64,000 nucleotides of DNA from Bog-950 sp964631835 (GTDB taxonomy: Bacteria > Bacteroidota > Bacteroidia > Chitinophagales > LD1), in contig CAZWAD010000001.1 of assembly GCA_964631835.1 (NCBI GenBank), positions 124,001 to 188,000 on the forward strand, given 5' to 3'. The translations under genes and the position numbers were made by a program. The notes beneath the pieces were generated by a model, which did no database searches, had not been told where the DNA came from, and saw nothing but the letters and a program-made list of their open reading frames with translations. This document shows, piece after piece, positions 16,063-24,929 of the stretch (position 1 is its first letter; each line of letters starts with the position of its first letter).

Positions 16063-16703
16063 ACTACTAAGCTTACACCGGCAGATGTGCCTATCCTATC
16101 GGCTCCGGCTTCTACTAATTGTTTTGCAAATTCCTTATCGCGGATACCGCCACTTGCTTTTATTTTTATTGACTTGGGTAGATTGGATCTTAACAATCTC
16201 ACGACCTCCACAGTAGCACCAGGCTGAATAAATCCTGTTGATGTTTTTACAAAATCTACGGTCATTTCTTTACACAATTCGCATGCCGAAATTATTTCAG
16301 CTTCTGTCAACAAGCCAGTTTCAAGAATAACCTTCAGTTTTCCTCCGCGAAGTTGTGTGATCGTAGCCACACTGGTTAACTCATTTTTAAGATAATTGGT
16401 ATCTCCGGCTTTTAAAGCTATGAGGTTAATAACCATATCAATCTCATCAGCACCCTCATCTATTGCTCTTCTTGCCTCCTCAACTTTTGCAGGGGTATGA
16501 GCATACCCGAGTGGAAAGCCAACAACTGTTGCTACTTTCACGTTGGTCCCCGTCAACCATAACTTGCATCTGCGGACAAAATAAGGAGGAACGCAAACGG
16601 CAGCAAATCCATGCTCTTTAGCTTCAATACAAAGTTTTTTAACCTCTTTTTCCGAGGCATCAGATTTAAGAAGGGTATGGTCAATTCTTGATGCAAGGTT
16701 CAT
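16059..16703 (-). CDS. deoC: Deoxyribose-phosphate aldolase
   Basis: About 214 residues from MNLASRIDHTLLKSDASEKEV, the standard family start. The ATG at 16701-16703 is preferred to one 16 codons upstream. Class I aldolase features include the Schiff-base Lys in KVILETGLL, FVKTSTGF and the phosphate-binding IKASGGIRD near the end. It splits 2-deoxyribose-5-phosphate to glyceraldehyde-3-phosphate and acetaldehyde in nucleoside catabolism. It is first in a run with the SPOR gene and M20 peptidase and follows secA on the same strand. Confidence 0.93.
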   Translation of the reverse strand: MNLASRIDHTLLKSDASEKEVKKLCIEAKEHGFAAVCVPPYFVRRCKLWLTGTNVKVATVVGFPLGYAHTPAKVEEARRAIDEGADEIDMVINLIALKAGDTNYLKNELTSVATITQLRGGKLKVILETGLLTEAEIISACELCKEMTVDFVKTSTGFIQPGATVEVVRLLRSNLPKSIKIKASGGIRDKEFAKQLVEAGADRIGTSAGVSLVV

Positions 16704-16750
16704 GAAATGAAAATAAAAAAATAGGACGATTGCCTCAGGCGGCAATGACA

Positions 16751-19700
16751 CTAAACCTCCTTTCCGTGACAGTTCTTATACTTCTTGCCGCTACCACAAG
16801 GACATGGGTCGTTTCGACCGATTTTTTCTCCTACCCGGATGGGTTCAGCTTTCTTCTCTATAGGCTGGTGCTGCTGGGGTTGGCCATTACCGGAGTTGCC
16901 GCTCATAATCTCACCTCTGCCCTCCTGAATTTTCTTAGCAAATGATTTTTGCTTTTCTTGCTCGACATTGCGCATAGCCGCAGGTTCGGACTGTGGCACT
17001 TGTCCTTTGAACAGGAATGAAGCGATTTCGCGGTTAACGGTTCCAATCATGCTAGAGAAAAGGTTAAATGCCTCTTTTTTATAAATCACCAAAGGGTCTT
17101 TTTGCTCATAGCTTGCAAGCTGCACTTCCTGTTTCAAATCATCTACTGCGCGCAGGTGGTGCTTCCATGCCTCATCAATCAGCGAAAGCGTAATTGCCTT
17201 TTCAAAATATGAAATCAAATCTTTGCCCTGGCTTTTGAGGACTTTTTCTAAGTCCACCACGATATTTGCTGCCTTCTTGCCGTCTGTATAAGGAATGGCG
17301 ACAAATTTTATTGCATCGCCCCGGGTTTCAGAAATATTTTTAAGCACCGGCAGAACGGTTTTTGACATATGTTCCGTCTTACGCCTATAAAGTTCTTTAG
17401 CTTCAGTAAAAAGTTTTTCGGTCAATACCTGAACATTTTCTTTTTGCAGTTCATCCGGGGTAATAGAAGTGTCAAGAGAAAAGTAACGGATTACTTCCAG
17501 TTTGAAACTTTCGTAATCATTACTTCCCTTGGCGTTGTCCGTCAGTTCTTCACACAAATCGTAAAAACTGTTATTAATGTCGAGCGAAAGACGCTCACCG
17601 AATAAAGCGTGTTTGCGTTTTGAATAAATTACTTCACGCTGGCGGTTCATTACGTCATCATATTCAAGCAAGCGTTTTCGTATTCCGAAGTTATTTTCTT
17701 CCACTTTCTTCTGGGCACGCTCGATGGATTTAGAAATCATCGAATGCTGAATTACCTCCCCTTCTTCATAGCCCATGCGGTCCATCACCTTCACAATTCT
17801 TTCCGAACCGAAAAGACGCATCAATTCATCTTCCATAGAAACGAAAAACTGGGAAGTTCCCGGGTCACCTTGGCGACCTGCCCGGCCACGCAACTGGCGG
17901 TCAACTCTTCGCGAGTCGTGGCGCTCGGAGCCAATAATAGCAAGACCTCCTGCCTGCTTCACATCGTCCTTTATTTTTATGTCTGTTCCCCGTCCCGCCA
18001 TGTTGGTGGCTATAGTTACCGTTCCGGCAATACCGGCTTCGGCAACAATCTCCGCTTCGCGCTGATGCTGCTTTGCGTTCAAAACGTTATGCTTGATTTT
18101 CCGCATGGTGAGCATGCGCGAAAGCAATTCTGAAATTTCCACGGAAGTAGTGCCTACAAGAACCGGTCGTCCGGCTTGAGTCAGCTTTACGGTCTCTTCA
18201 ATAATCGCATTGAATTTTTCTTTTCGCGTTTTATAAACCAAATCTTCCTTGTCATCGCGCACCATTGGCCTGTTGGTAGGTATGGAAGAAACTTCGAGTT
18301 TGTATATGTCCCAAAACTCCTGAGCCTCCGTTTCAGCAGTACCGGTCATTCCGCATAGTTTATGAAACATGCGGAAATAATTTTGCAGTGTGATGGTTGC
18401 CAGTGTTTGTGAAGCCGACTCCACCTTTACATTTTCTTTCGCTTCAATTGCCTGGTGTAAACCATCGCTGTATCTTCTTCCTTCGAGGATACGACCAGTG
18501 TTTTCATCCACAATTTTTACCTTACCGTCCATCACCACATAGTCAACATCTTTCTCAAAGAGGGTATAGGCTTTCAGCAACTGCTGAACCGAGTGAATAC
18601 GCTCGCTCTTTTCGCTGAATTCCTGCATAAGCGCATCCTTTCGCTGAACTTTTTCTTCGGCAGAAACCTCCATGTGTTCGATTTCTGCAACCACATTTCC
18701 CATGTCGGGGATAACAAAGAAATGTGGGTCTTCGCCTGCCCCGGTAATCAGTTCAATCCCCTTATCGGTAAGTTCTACGCTGTTATTTTTCTCGTCAATA
18801 TGGAAGTAAAGTTCCTTGTCAACAATAGGCATGTGTTTTTGTTGCTCACCGAGATAGAAATTTTCGGTTGCCTGCATAATTTGTTTCACGCCTGGTTCAC
18901 TCAAAAATTTAATTAATGCGCTGTTATTGGGCAAGCCCCGATGAGCGCGAAACAAAGCGAGTCCACCTTCGCCCTCTTTCTCCCCGGTTTTCCCTTCTTT
19001 TATTAATCGCCTTGCATCAATTAAAAACTGGTTGGTGATTTTTTTCTGTACATCATACAGCTTTTGGATGCGCGGTTTCAAATCATAAAACTGCTTTTCA
19101 TCGCCCGAATCAACTTGTCCCGAAATGATGAGCGGAGTTCGTGCGTCATCAATCAGAACAGAATCCACTTCATCCACCATTGCGTAATGATGTTTGCGCT
19201 GCACCATTTCATTCGGACTATTCACCATGTTGTCGCGCAGGTAATCGAAACCGAATTCATTATTCGTTCCGTAAGTGATGTCAGCTAAATAAGCATTGCG
19301 CCTTGTTTCGCTGTGGGGCTGATATTTATCAATGCAATCAACTCGCAAACCAAGGAACTGGAACAGCGGACCATTCCATTCACTATCTCTTCGTGCCAGA
19401 TAATCGTTAACGGTTACAATGTGGACACCTTCCCCGGCAAGCGCGTTGAGATAAGCAGGTAAAGTAGCTACCAGCGTTTTCCCCTCACCGGTTGCCATTT
19501 CGGAAATCTTCCCTTCGTGAAGAACGATACCTCCAATAAGCTGAACATCGTAATGAACCATATTCCATTTTACTTCGCTTCCTGCGGCAAGCCAGCTATT
19601 GGCATAATGAACTTTCTCGCCTTCAATTTTTATGTTTTGGAATTTTGCAGCCAGTTCGCGATCTAAATTGGTTGCAATTGCCTCAAGAGATTCATTGTTT

Positions 19701-20071
19701 GAAAAACGATAAGCAGTTTCTTTTACAACTGCAAAAGCTTCAGGTAAAATCTCTTTTAGGATTTCTTCAATTTTCTTGTCGCGGTCCTTGCGCAATTCGT
19801 CAATTTTTTTGTAGTGATCGTCTTTTAGTTGTAGGTCTTCTTCTGCTTCGGCTTTTTCTTTCAGGTCGGCAATTTCCCTATCGATGTCAGTAAGGTGTTC
19901 TGAAATTCTCTGACGGAACTCAACCGTTTTATGCCGAAGTTCATCATTGCTTAAACTTTTCAGTTTTTCATACTCTTGATTTATTTGAGCAACAACCGGC
20001 TGCATCTCTTTATACTCGCGGTCGCTCTTACTGCCGAAAACAGATTTTACTATGCTATCAAAAAATCCCAT
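16751..20071 (-). CDS. secA: Preprotein translocase ATPase SecA
   Basis: The 1106-residue SecA drives Sec-dependent export. Walker A is MATGEGKT (about 193-199), followed by the DEVDSVLIDDARTPLIISG helicase/preprotein cross-linking region and the ATNMAGRGTDI and GRAGRQGDPG helicase motifs. The C-terminal zinc site CPCGSGKKYKNC binds SecB or lipids. It is about 200 residues longer than E. coli SecA, as is usual in Bacteroidota, with extra sequence in the N-terminal ATPase region. It is transcribed away from purD across a 200-bp gap. Confidence 0.98.
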   Translation of the reverse strand: MGFFDSIVKSVFGSKSDREYKEMQPVVAQINQEYEKLKSLSNDELRHKTVEFRQRISEHLTDIDREIADLKEKAEAEEDLQLKDDHYKKIDELRKDRDKKIEEILKEILPEAFAVVKETAYRFSNNESLEAIATNLDRELAAKFQNIKIEGEKVHYANSWLAAGSEVKWNMVHYDVQLIGGIVLHEGKISEMATGEGKTLVATLPAYLNALAGEGVHIVTVNDYLARRDSEWNGPLFQFLGLRVDCIDKYQPHSETRRNAYLADITYGTNNEFGFDYLRDNMVNSPNEMVQRKHHYAMVDEVDSVLIDDARTPLIISGQVDSGDEKQFYDLKPRIQKLYDVQKKITNQFLIDARRLIKEGKTGEKEGEGGLALFRAHRGLPNNSALIKFLSEPGVKQIMQATENFYLGEQQKHMPIVDKELYFHIDEKNNSVELTDKGIELITGAGEDPHFFVIPDMGNVVAEIEHMEVSAEEKVQRKDALMQEFSEKSERIHSVQQLLKAYTLFEKDVDYVVMDGKVKIVDENTGRILEGRRYSDGLHQAIEAKENVKVESASQTLATITLQNYFRMFHKLCGMTGTAETEAQEFWDIYKLEVSSIPTNRPMVRDDKEDLVYKTRKEKFNAIIEETVKLTQAGRPVLVGTTSVEISELLSRMLTMRKIKHNVLNAKQHQREAEIVAEAGIAGTVTIATNMAGRGTDIKIKDDVKQAGGLAIIGSERHDSRRVDRQLRGRAGRQGDPGTSQFFVSMEDELMRLFGSERIVKVMDRMGYEEGEVIQHSMISKSIERAQKKVEENNFGIRKRLLEYDDVMNRQREVIYSKRKHALFGERLSLDINNSFYDLCEELTDNAKGSNDYESFKLEVIRYFSLDTSITPDELQKENVQVLTEKLFTEAKELYRRKTEHMSKTVLPVLKNISETRGDAIKFVAIPYTDGKKAANIVVDLEKVLKSQGKDLISYFEKAITLSLIDEAWKHHLRAVDDLKQEVQLASYEQKDPLVIYKKEAFNLFSSMIGTVNREIASFLFKGQVPQSEPAAMRNVEQEKQKSFAKKIQEGRGEIMSGNSGNGQPQQHQPIEKKAEPIRVGEKIGRNDPCPCGSGKKYKNCHGKEV

Positions 20072-20278
20072 GAAGGAAGGTTAATCGTTTGGTTATTGTT
20101 TAATCGTGCCGATTGGCTCTTTATTGTAAAAGGGGTGCTAAGCTAAAAGATTTTAAGTAGTGGGTTCTGTTCAACAATCGGGCAGAAAATTTTTAAAGAT
20201 TTTTTGGCTGAATGTGGAGAATATACTGGCGAATGTGTCCGCTGCGATTTTAGATTCGCGCCATTAATTCAGACTGAG

Positions 20279-21553
20279 ATGAAGATACTTTTGTTGGGTT
20301 CGGGCGGACGTGAGCATGCCTTTGCCTGGAAGCTTTCTCAAAGCCCTTTGTGCGAAATGCTTTTTATTGCTCCCGGTAATGCCGGGACGAGTCAACTCGG
20401 AGAAAATGTTGCCATTGGGGTAAACGATTTTGAGGCAATTGAAAAATTCGTTCTTGAGAATGCGATTGAAATGGTGATAGTAGGACCTGAAGACCCGCTG
20501 GTAAACGGCATCTATGATTATTTCCGGTCAAAAGAGCGGCTAAAAGGTATTCCGGTAATTGGTCCATCAAAGCAGGGTGCGCAGTTAGAAGGAAGCAAAG
20601 CCTTTGCCAAACAATTTATGGTTCGCCATGGAATCCCTACTGCGGCTTACGGAGAGTTTACGATTGAAAACCTGGAAGACGGATTTGATTTTATTGATGA
20701 ACAAACTCCTCCCATTGTTTTAAAAGCTGACGGGCTTGCTGCCGGTAAAGGCGTTTTGATTTTACCGGAACACGGAGAAGCGAAAGAGCGGCTCCGCGAA
20801 ATGATTGAGCAAAACAAGTTTGGAAAGGCAAGTGAGAAAGTTGTAATTGAGCAATTCCTGAGAGGAATTGAGTTTTCGGTTTTTGTTTTAACCGATGGAG
20901 AAAATTACAAAATTCTTCCGCAAGCGAAAGATTACAAACGGATTGGCGAAGGCGACACCGGTTTGAATACCGGAGGCATGGGTTGTATTTCTCCTGTTCC
21001 TTTTGTAACTGAGGAGCTTATGAAGAAAGTGGAAGAGCGTGTCATTGTTCCAACGATTGAAGGGTTAAAGAAAGACGGAATTGTTTATAAGGGCTTTATC
21101 TACATTGGCTTTATGAATGTTGGCGGAGAACCTTATGTAATTGAATACAACTGCCGGATGGGCGACCCCGAAACAGAAATAGTTTTACCGAGAATAGAAA
21201 GCGATTTAGTTGAATTGCTTGTTGCTGTTGGAAATGGAACCTTAAAAGAAAAACAAATTGAAATTGATGAGCGGGCTGCTGCCACGGTTATTGTTGCATC
21301 AGGTGGTTATCCGGAAGATTATGAAAAGGGAAGAGAGATAACAGGTCTTGATTCGGTTACCGAATCAATAGTATTTCATGCCGGAACAAAGGAAGAAGAA
21401 GAAAAAATTCTTACCAATGGAGGGCGGGTTCTTGCTGTAACTTCCTTCGGAAAAGATATTCATGAGGCAGTCACAAAATCAAATGCTGCTATTGCGAAAA
21501 TAAATTTTGAAGGGAAATATTACCGGACGGATATTGGTTATGAGTTTCGATAA
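20279..21553 (+). CDS. purD: Phosphoribosylamine-glycine ligase
   Basis: The 424-residue GAR synthetase is the second step of purine synthesis. I chose the ATG at 20279 (MKILLLGSGGREHAF), the conserved family start. An upstream in-frame start would add 25 unconserved residues. ATP-grasp features include DGLAAGKGVLI and GFMNVGGEPYVIEYNCRMGDPE. It is monocistronic, with a strong terminator directly after it. Confidence 0.96.
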   Translation: MKILLLGSGGREHAFAWKLSQSPLCEMLFIAPGNAGTSQLGENVAIGVNDFEAIEKFVLENAIEMVIVGPEDPLVNGIYDYFRSKERLKGIPVIGPSKQGAQLEGSKAFAKQFMVRHGIPTAAYGEFTIENLEDGFDFIDEQTPPIVLKADGLAAGKGVLILPEHGEAKERLREMIEQNKFGKASEKVVIEQFLRGIEFSVFVLTDGENYKILPQAKDYKRIGEGDTGLNTGGMGCISPVPFVTEELMKKVEERVIVPTIEGLKKDGIVYKGFIYIGFMNVGGEPYVIEYNCRMGDPETEIVLPRIESDLVELLVAVGNGTLKEKQIEIDERAAATVIVASGGYPEDYEKGREITGLDSVTESIVFHAGTKEEEEKILTNGGRVLAVTSFGKDIHEAVTKSNAAIAKINFEGKYYRTDIGYEFR

Positions 21554-21555
21554 CT

Positions 21556-21592
21556 AAAAAAGGCTCTTGAAAATCAAGAGCCTTTTTTATTT
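21556..21592. terminator. Strong bidirectional intrinsic terminator
   Basis: A perfect 14-bp stem (AAAAAAGGCTCTTG at 21556-21569 with 21575-21588) has a 5-nt loop, A-rich on the left and T-rich on the right. It separates purD from the convergent T9SS gene and should work in both directions. Confidence 0.95.
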
Positions 21593-21605
21593 GAATAAGC
21601 AGCAA

Positions 21606-22406
21606 TTATTCTATAGAAACATTTTTCGAAGCAAAGCCTTCTGTAGTTCTCAACTGCACGGTGTAAATACCTCTTGAATAACCACTCAGGTCAATCACTG
21701 AATTGTATAAACCGATTACATCTAAATTCTGAGCAAAAACCTTTCTGCCTGTTGCATCCACTACAACAATTTCACCATTTACACGGCTTCCGGCATTCAG
21801 CTTTACGTTAACCACTCCGTTTGAAGGATTGGGGTAAACGAAGAAAGCTGAATTCAGAGCAGAACTGAAATCGTTGATACCTGTTGCATGGCAAACCTCG
21901 CCCTGATTGATTACATCGAGATAGTAATCGCCAAAGGGGGAAAACTGGTTAAGCTGACCATTGTAAACATAAGGAGTGTCAATGGGTCCTATAATAGGAA
22001 TTGTCGCCTGGGCGCGTGTCCATGCGGTTCCCCATGCGGTAATATAATAGCGACCTGTTGGGTCATTCGTGGTTCCCTGAAATCTTACGCAACCATTTCC
22101 TCCTCCGGGTACCACGTCAGGAGTTCTTGAAAACATAATTCCATTTGGCAAACCGGTTACTGAATCAATACGGACAGAGTCAACCTGAAAGTGAGCCTGA
22201 AATCCGAAGATGCTGGTGTCAACAGCCGATTGAATTTGTCCTTGTACCGTTTGGTCGAAGCTTTGGCCAACAATTACGCAGGGCAAATTAGCAGCAGTAG
22301 GATTACAACCAGGTGTTGTTTGTGCTGCCGGGTTAACTACACACTGAGCATTACCAATGCCCGCCACCAGCACCAGCAAAGCTAGAAGAGAGTAAAACTT
22401 TTTCAT
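21606..22406 (-). CDS. Secreted T9SS-sorted protein, paralogue 1
   Basis: This 266-residue protein has a signal peptide (MKKFYSLLALLVLVAGIGNAQ). A beta-rich middle domain of unknown function starts with Cys-rich CVVNPAAQTTPGCNP and contains GLPNGIMFSRTP and GCVRFQGTTNDPTGRYYI. The C-terminal T9SS type A domain is FFVYPNPSNGVVNVKL... SKNVSIE. It is closely similar in layout to the next gene (22485-23291), so the pair is a tandem duplication. The function is unknown; it is probably exposed at the cell surface. Confidence 0.8.
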   Translation of the reverse strand: MKKFYSLLALLVLVAGIGNAQCVVNPAAQTTPGCNPTAANLPCVIVGQSFDQTVQGQIQSAVDTSIFGFQAHFQVDSVRIDSVTGLPNGIMFSRTPDVVPGGGNGCVRFQGTTNDPTGRYYITAWGTAWTRAQATIPIIGPIDTPYVYNGQLNQFSPFGDYYLDVINQGEVCHATGINDFSSALNSAFFVYPNPSNGVVNVKLNAGSRVNGEIVVVDATGRKVFAQNLDVIGLYNSVIDLSGYSRGIYTVQLRTTEGFASKNVSIE

Positions 22407-22484
22407 TTTTGATTTTTATTGTTTAGTTATAAAATAATTTTGAACCGTAAAAATAGGTTTTTATCATTCAAAACAAAATGATTT

Positions 22485-23291
22485 CTATTCGATGGAAACC
22501 AGTTTTGACGTAAAGCCGTTTGGTGTTTTTAGCTGTATAGTATAAAGCCCTTTCGATACTCTGTCCAGATTTATGAAGGAGGTAGGAGATTCCTGACCCA
22601 TGAGTTGTGAGTATATCGCCCGTCCGGTTAAGTCTGAAATTTCTATTTCTGACGGCATTCTATTTTTTGATTCTATTGTTAACCGAAATGAGCCATTATT
22701 CGGGTTGGGGCAAACACTAATTTCATTGCCTGAAATTTGAAAGTCGCTTATGTCTGAAAAAGGGCGGCAAGCTGCGCCCTGTTCAATGACATCTACATAC
22801 ATATCGAACATGCCTTGGGATAAATTCTGAAGAGTTGCCATATCAAGGGTGGTATCACCATCAAAAAATGGCGGGAACGGCATTCCGTGCGCGGTGAAAG
22901 TTCCGTTAAAGGTAACGGGGTAGCGGCCTGACGGGTCGCTTGTGGTTCCGTAAACCAGAGCACAACCTCTTTCACCGCCATACAACACTCCGTTTGCCGG
23001 GTTAGGAGAGTAGGCGATGCCATTAGGCAAACCATTCACACCGGTAATTACTACTGAATCAACAGTTAAGATAAAGGGAAAGGGGGCGCCAAAATCCTGA
23101 AGGTTTATGGTTTGCGGTACTGCGATTTGAATGACCTCGCCATAAGCAACATTTCGCTCAATGCAAGGCAGGCTATCCGGAGCCGGATAAAAGAAACGTG
23201 TATTTGCTGAGTCAATAACACATCCTCCGCCTGCAAAAATCAGATGAATGAAGGCAAGATAAAAAACAAAGAAAGAGCACAATTTTTTCAT
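22485..23291 (-). CDS. Secreted T9SS-sorted protein, paralogue 2
   Basis: The 268-residue protein parallels its neighbour: signal peptide, then GLPNGIAYSPNP and GCALVYGTTSDPSGRYPVTF matching the same positions in paralogue 1, then a C-terminal ISVCPNPNNGSFRLTI...SKLVSIE sorting domain. The middle of both may be an adhesion or lectin-like beta domain, but nothing shows a ligand. The 78-bp gap between the pair is short enough for one transcript. Confidence 0.8.
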   Translation of the reverse strand: MKKLCSFFVFYLAFIHLIFAGGGCVIDSANTRFFYPAPDSLPCIERNVAYGEVIQIAVPQTINLQDFGAPFPFILTVDSVVITGVNGLPNGIAYSPNPANGVLYGGERGCALVYGTTSDPSGRYPVTFNGTFTAHGMPFPPFFDGDTTLDMATLQNLSQGMFDMYVDVIEQGAACRPFSDISDFQISGNEISVCPNPNNGSFRLTIESKNRMPSEIEISDLTGRAIYSQLMGQESPTSFINLDRVSKGLYTIQLKTPNGFTSKLVSIE

Positions 23292-23360
23292 GTATCAATT
23301 TTAAAGGCGGTGAATATAAAAAGTGAAAGATAAAAACTAAGTCTGAGAGGATGTAATTAT

Positions 23361-24242
23361 TTATTTTCTTATGTTTTCTACCGTAAATCCTTTTTCGCGA
23401 AGCAGCGCAACAATGCCTTCGTTACCCGGCAAGTGCAGTGCGCCTACGGCAATAAAAGTTGATTGCTCATGCGTAAACTCTGCAATGCGGTTAGCCATTC
23501 GTTTGTTACGCTCGGTAACAATGGCTTTGTAAAACTTTTCGGGCATTTGTGAGGTAATTTCATTGGCCACCAGGCTATCTAAGTTTTGCTCGAGGTAAAA
23601 GCGCAAAACATCAAGCCCTGCGTTTTTATCTTCCTCCAGCGAGCGGATTTCCTGCACCAGCAAATCAGCCTGCTCCTGGTAAGTAAGCACATTCAGCGCA
23701 TCTATCTGCTCGTCAGTCTTTTCAATACCTATTATTTTTTTCTTTTTTCCTTTTCCGGGAGGGTTTTTGGCGAGCTTGTAAAAGTAGAGGTCGAGTATTT
23801 CTTTGTTGCCTTCAATTGATGAGTCGCTCAGATTCATTTCGCCCATTTCCAAAATCATCATAGTAAAAACCGGTGATACATTGTCGAAAAGCTTTACTGA
23901 AAAGCCTGTCTGTTTCTTCACTACCGAGTCGAGAAAATGATATTCTCTTTCCGGAATCATTTTTTTGAGGCTATACTCTTTCCCCATTAGCAGTTTCGGA
24001 ATCAACCCGAGGTTGAAAGCTTCTTTGGGGTCAAGCTCCATGGCGTATGCTTTTGCCGAATTGAAAAACGGCATTACACTATCACTAAATGCAAACACCC
24101 GCGCGTCTTTGGTATGCATGGTGCCATATAGGAATGACGGCTGTTCCAAGCCGTTACCTGAAATTTTCCAAAGGAGTGAGTTATATTGTGCTCCGCTTAT
24201 CAGGAAACTGAACGAAGCAAGAAGGCTAAACAAATGTTTCAT
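23361..24242 (-). CDS. TraB/GumN family protein
   Basis: About 293 residues from the ATG at 24240-24242 (MKHLFSLLASFSFLISGAQYN, a signal peptide). An upstream in-frame start is less likely because it overlaps the divergent gene. TraB/GumN signatures are SFLYGTMHTKDARVFAFSD at the N-terminus and FIAVGALHLPGNEGIVALLREKGFTVENI at the C-terminus, which carry the paired G-x-x-H motifs of this proposed metalloprotease fold. Exact activity is unknown. It is divergent from the DUF3109 gene. Confidence 0.85.
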   Translation of the reverse strand: MKHLFSLLASFSFLISGAQYNSLLWKISGNGLEQPSFLYGTMHTKDARVFAFSDSVMPFFNSAKAYAMELDPKEAFNLGLIPKLLMGKEYSLKKMIPEREYHFLDSVVKKQTGFSVKLFDNVSPVFTMMILEMGEMNLSDSSIEGNKEILDLYFYKLAKNPPGKGKKKKIIGIEKTDEQIDALNVLTYQEQADLLVQEIRSLEEDKNAGLDVLRFYLEQNLDSLVANEITSQMPEKFYKAIVTERNKRMANRIAEFTHEQSTFIAVGALHLPGNEGIVALLREKGFTVENIRK

Positions 24243-24264
24243 CGTGCGAATAAAATCAAAGTAA

Positions 24265-24837
24265 GTGATAGTCATTGACGACAAAACCATAAGCGATGAT
24301 GTGGTAGAAGAGCAATTCGTATGCGACCTCAACGCCTGCAAGGGCGCTTGCTGCACCGAGGGCGATTATGGAGCACCGCTCGATGCCAGCGAGTTACCGG
24401 TTCTTGATTCTATTTTCGAAAAAGTAAAACCATACCTGACCGAAGAAGGAATCCGCACCATTGAAAAGCAAGGTAAGTATGTTTTTGAACCCGAAAATCA
24501 AGCCTGGTGTACTCCTTTAATCCATGGCGATAAAGGCTGCGCCTGGCTCAATTATGACGAAAAGGGAATTGCCATTTGCGGAATAGAAAAAGCATTTAAT
24601 GATGGAGTGATCGATTTCCGCAAGCCCATTTCATGCCATCTCTATCCCATCCGGATAACAAAGTATCAGGGTTTCGATGCGGTGAACTACGAGCGCTGGC
24701 ATGTTTGCAATGCCGCATGTAAAAACGGTAAAGCGCTGAAAGTTCCGGTTTTTAAGTTTTTGAAAGAAGCGCTGATAAGAAAATACGGACAGGAGTTTTA
24801 TAAAGTGCTGGAGCTATATACAGAGAAAAAGAAATAA
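24265..24837 (+). CDS. DUF3109 cysteine-cluster protein
   Basis: The 190-residue cytoplasmic protein has eight or more conserved Cys: CDLNACKGACC near the N-terminus, then WCTPL, GCAW, ICGIE, SCHLYPIR and HVCNAACK. This pattern matches DUF3109, related to the YkgJ-type zinc or iron-chelating cluster family. It probably binds a metal or Fe-S cluster; its physiological role is not established. It starts with GTG at 24265. Confidence 0.82.
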   Translation: MIVIDDKTISDDVVEEQFVCDLNACKGACCTEGDYGAPLDASELPVLDSIFEKVKPYLTEEGIRTIEKQGKYVFEPENQAWCTPLIHGDKGCAWLNYDEKGIAICGIEKAFNDGVIDFRKPISCHLYPIRITKYQGFDAVNYERWHVCNAACKNGKALKVPVFKFLKEALIRKYGQEFYKVLELYTEKKK

Positions 24838-24929
24838 TTGTCCTTTCGTCTATTCAAAAACTTCCTTTCTGTTATAATGATTTTGCCCACTTAGCGTTTA
24901 TGTTCTAAACAGCAGCATAAATTTGTTTC

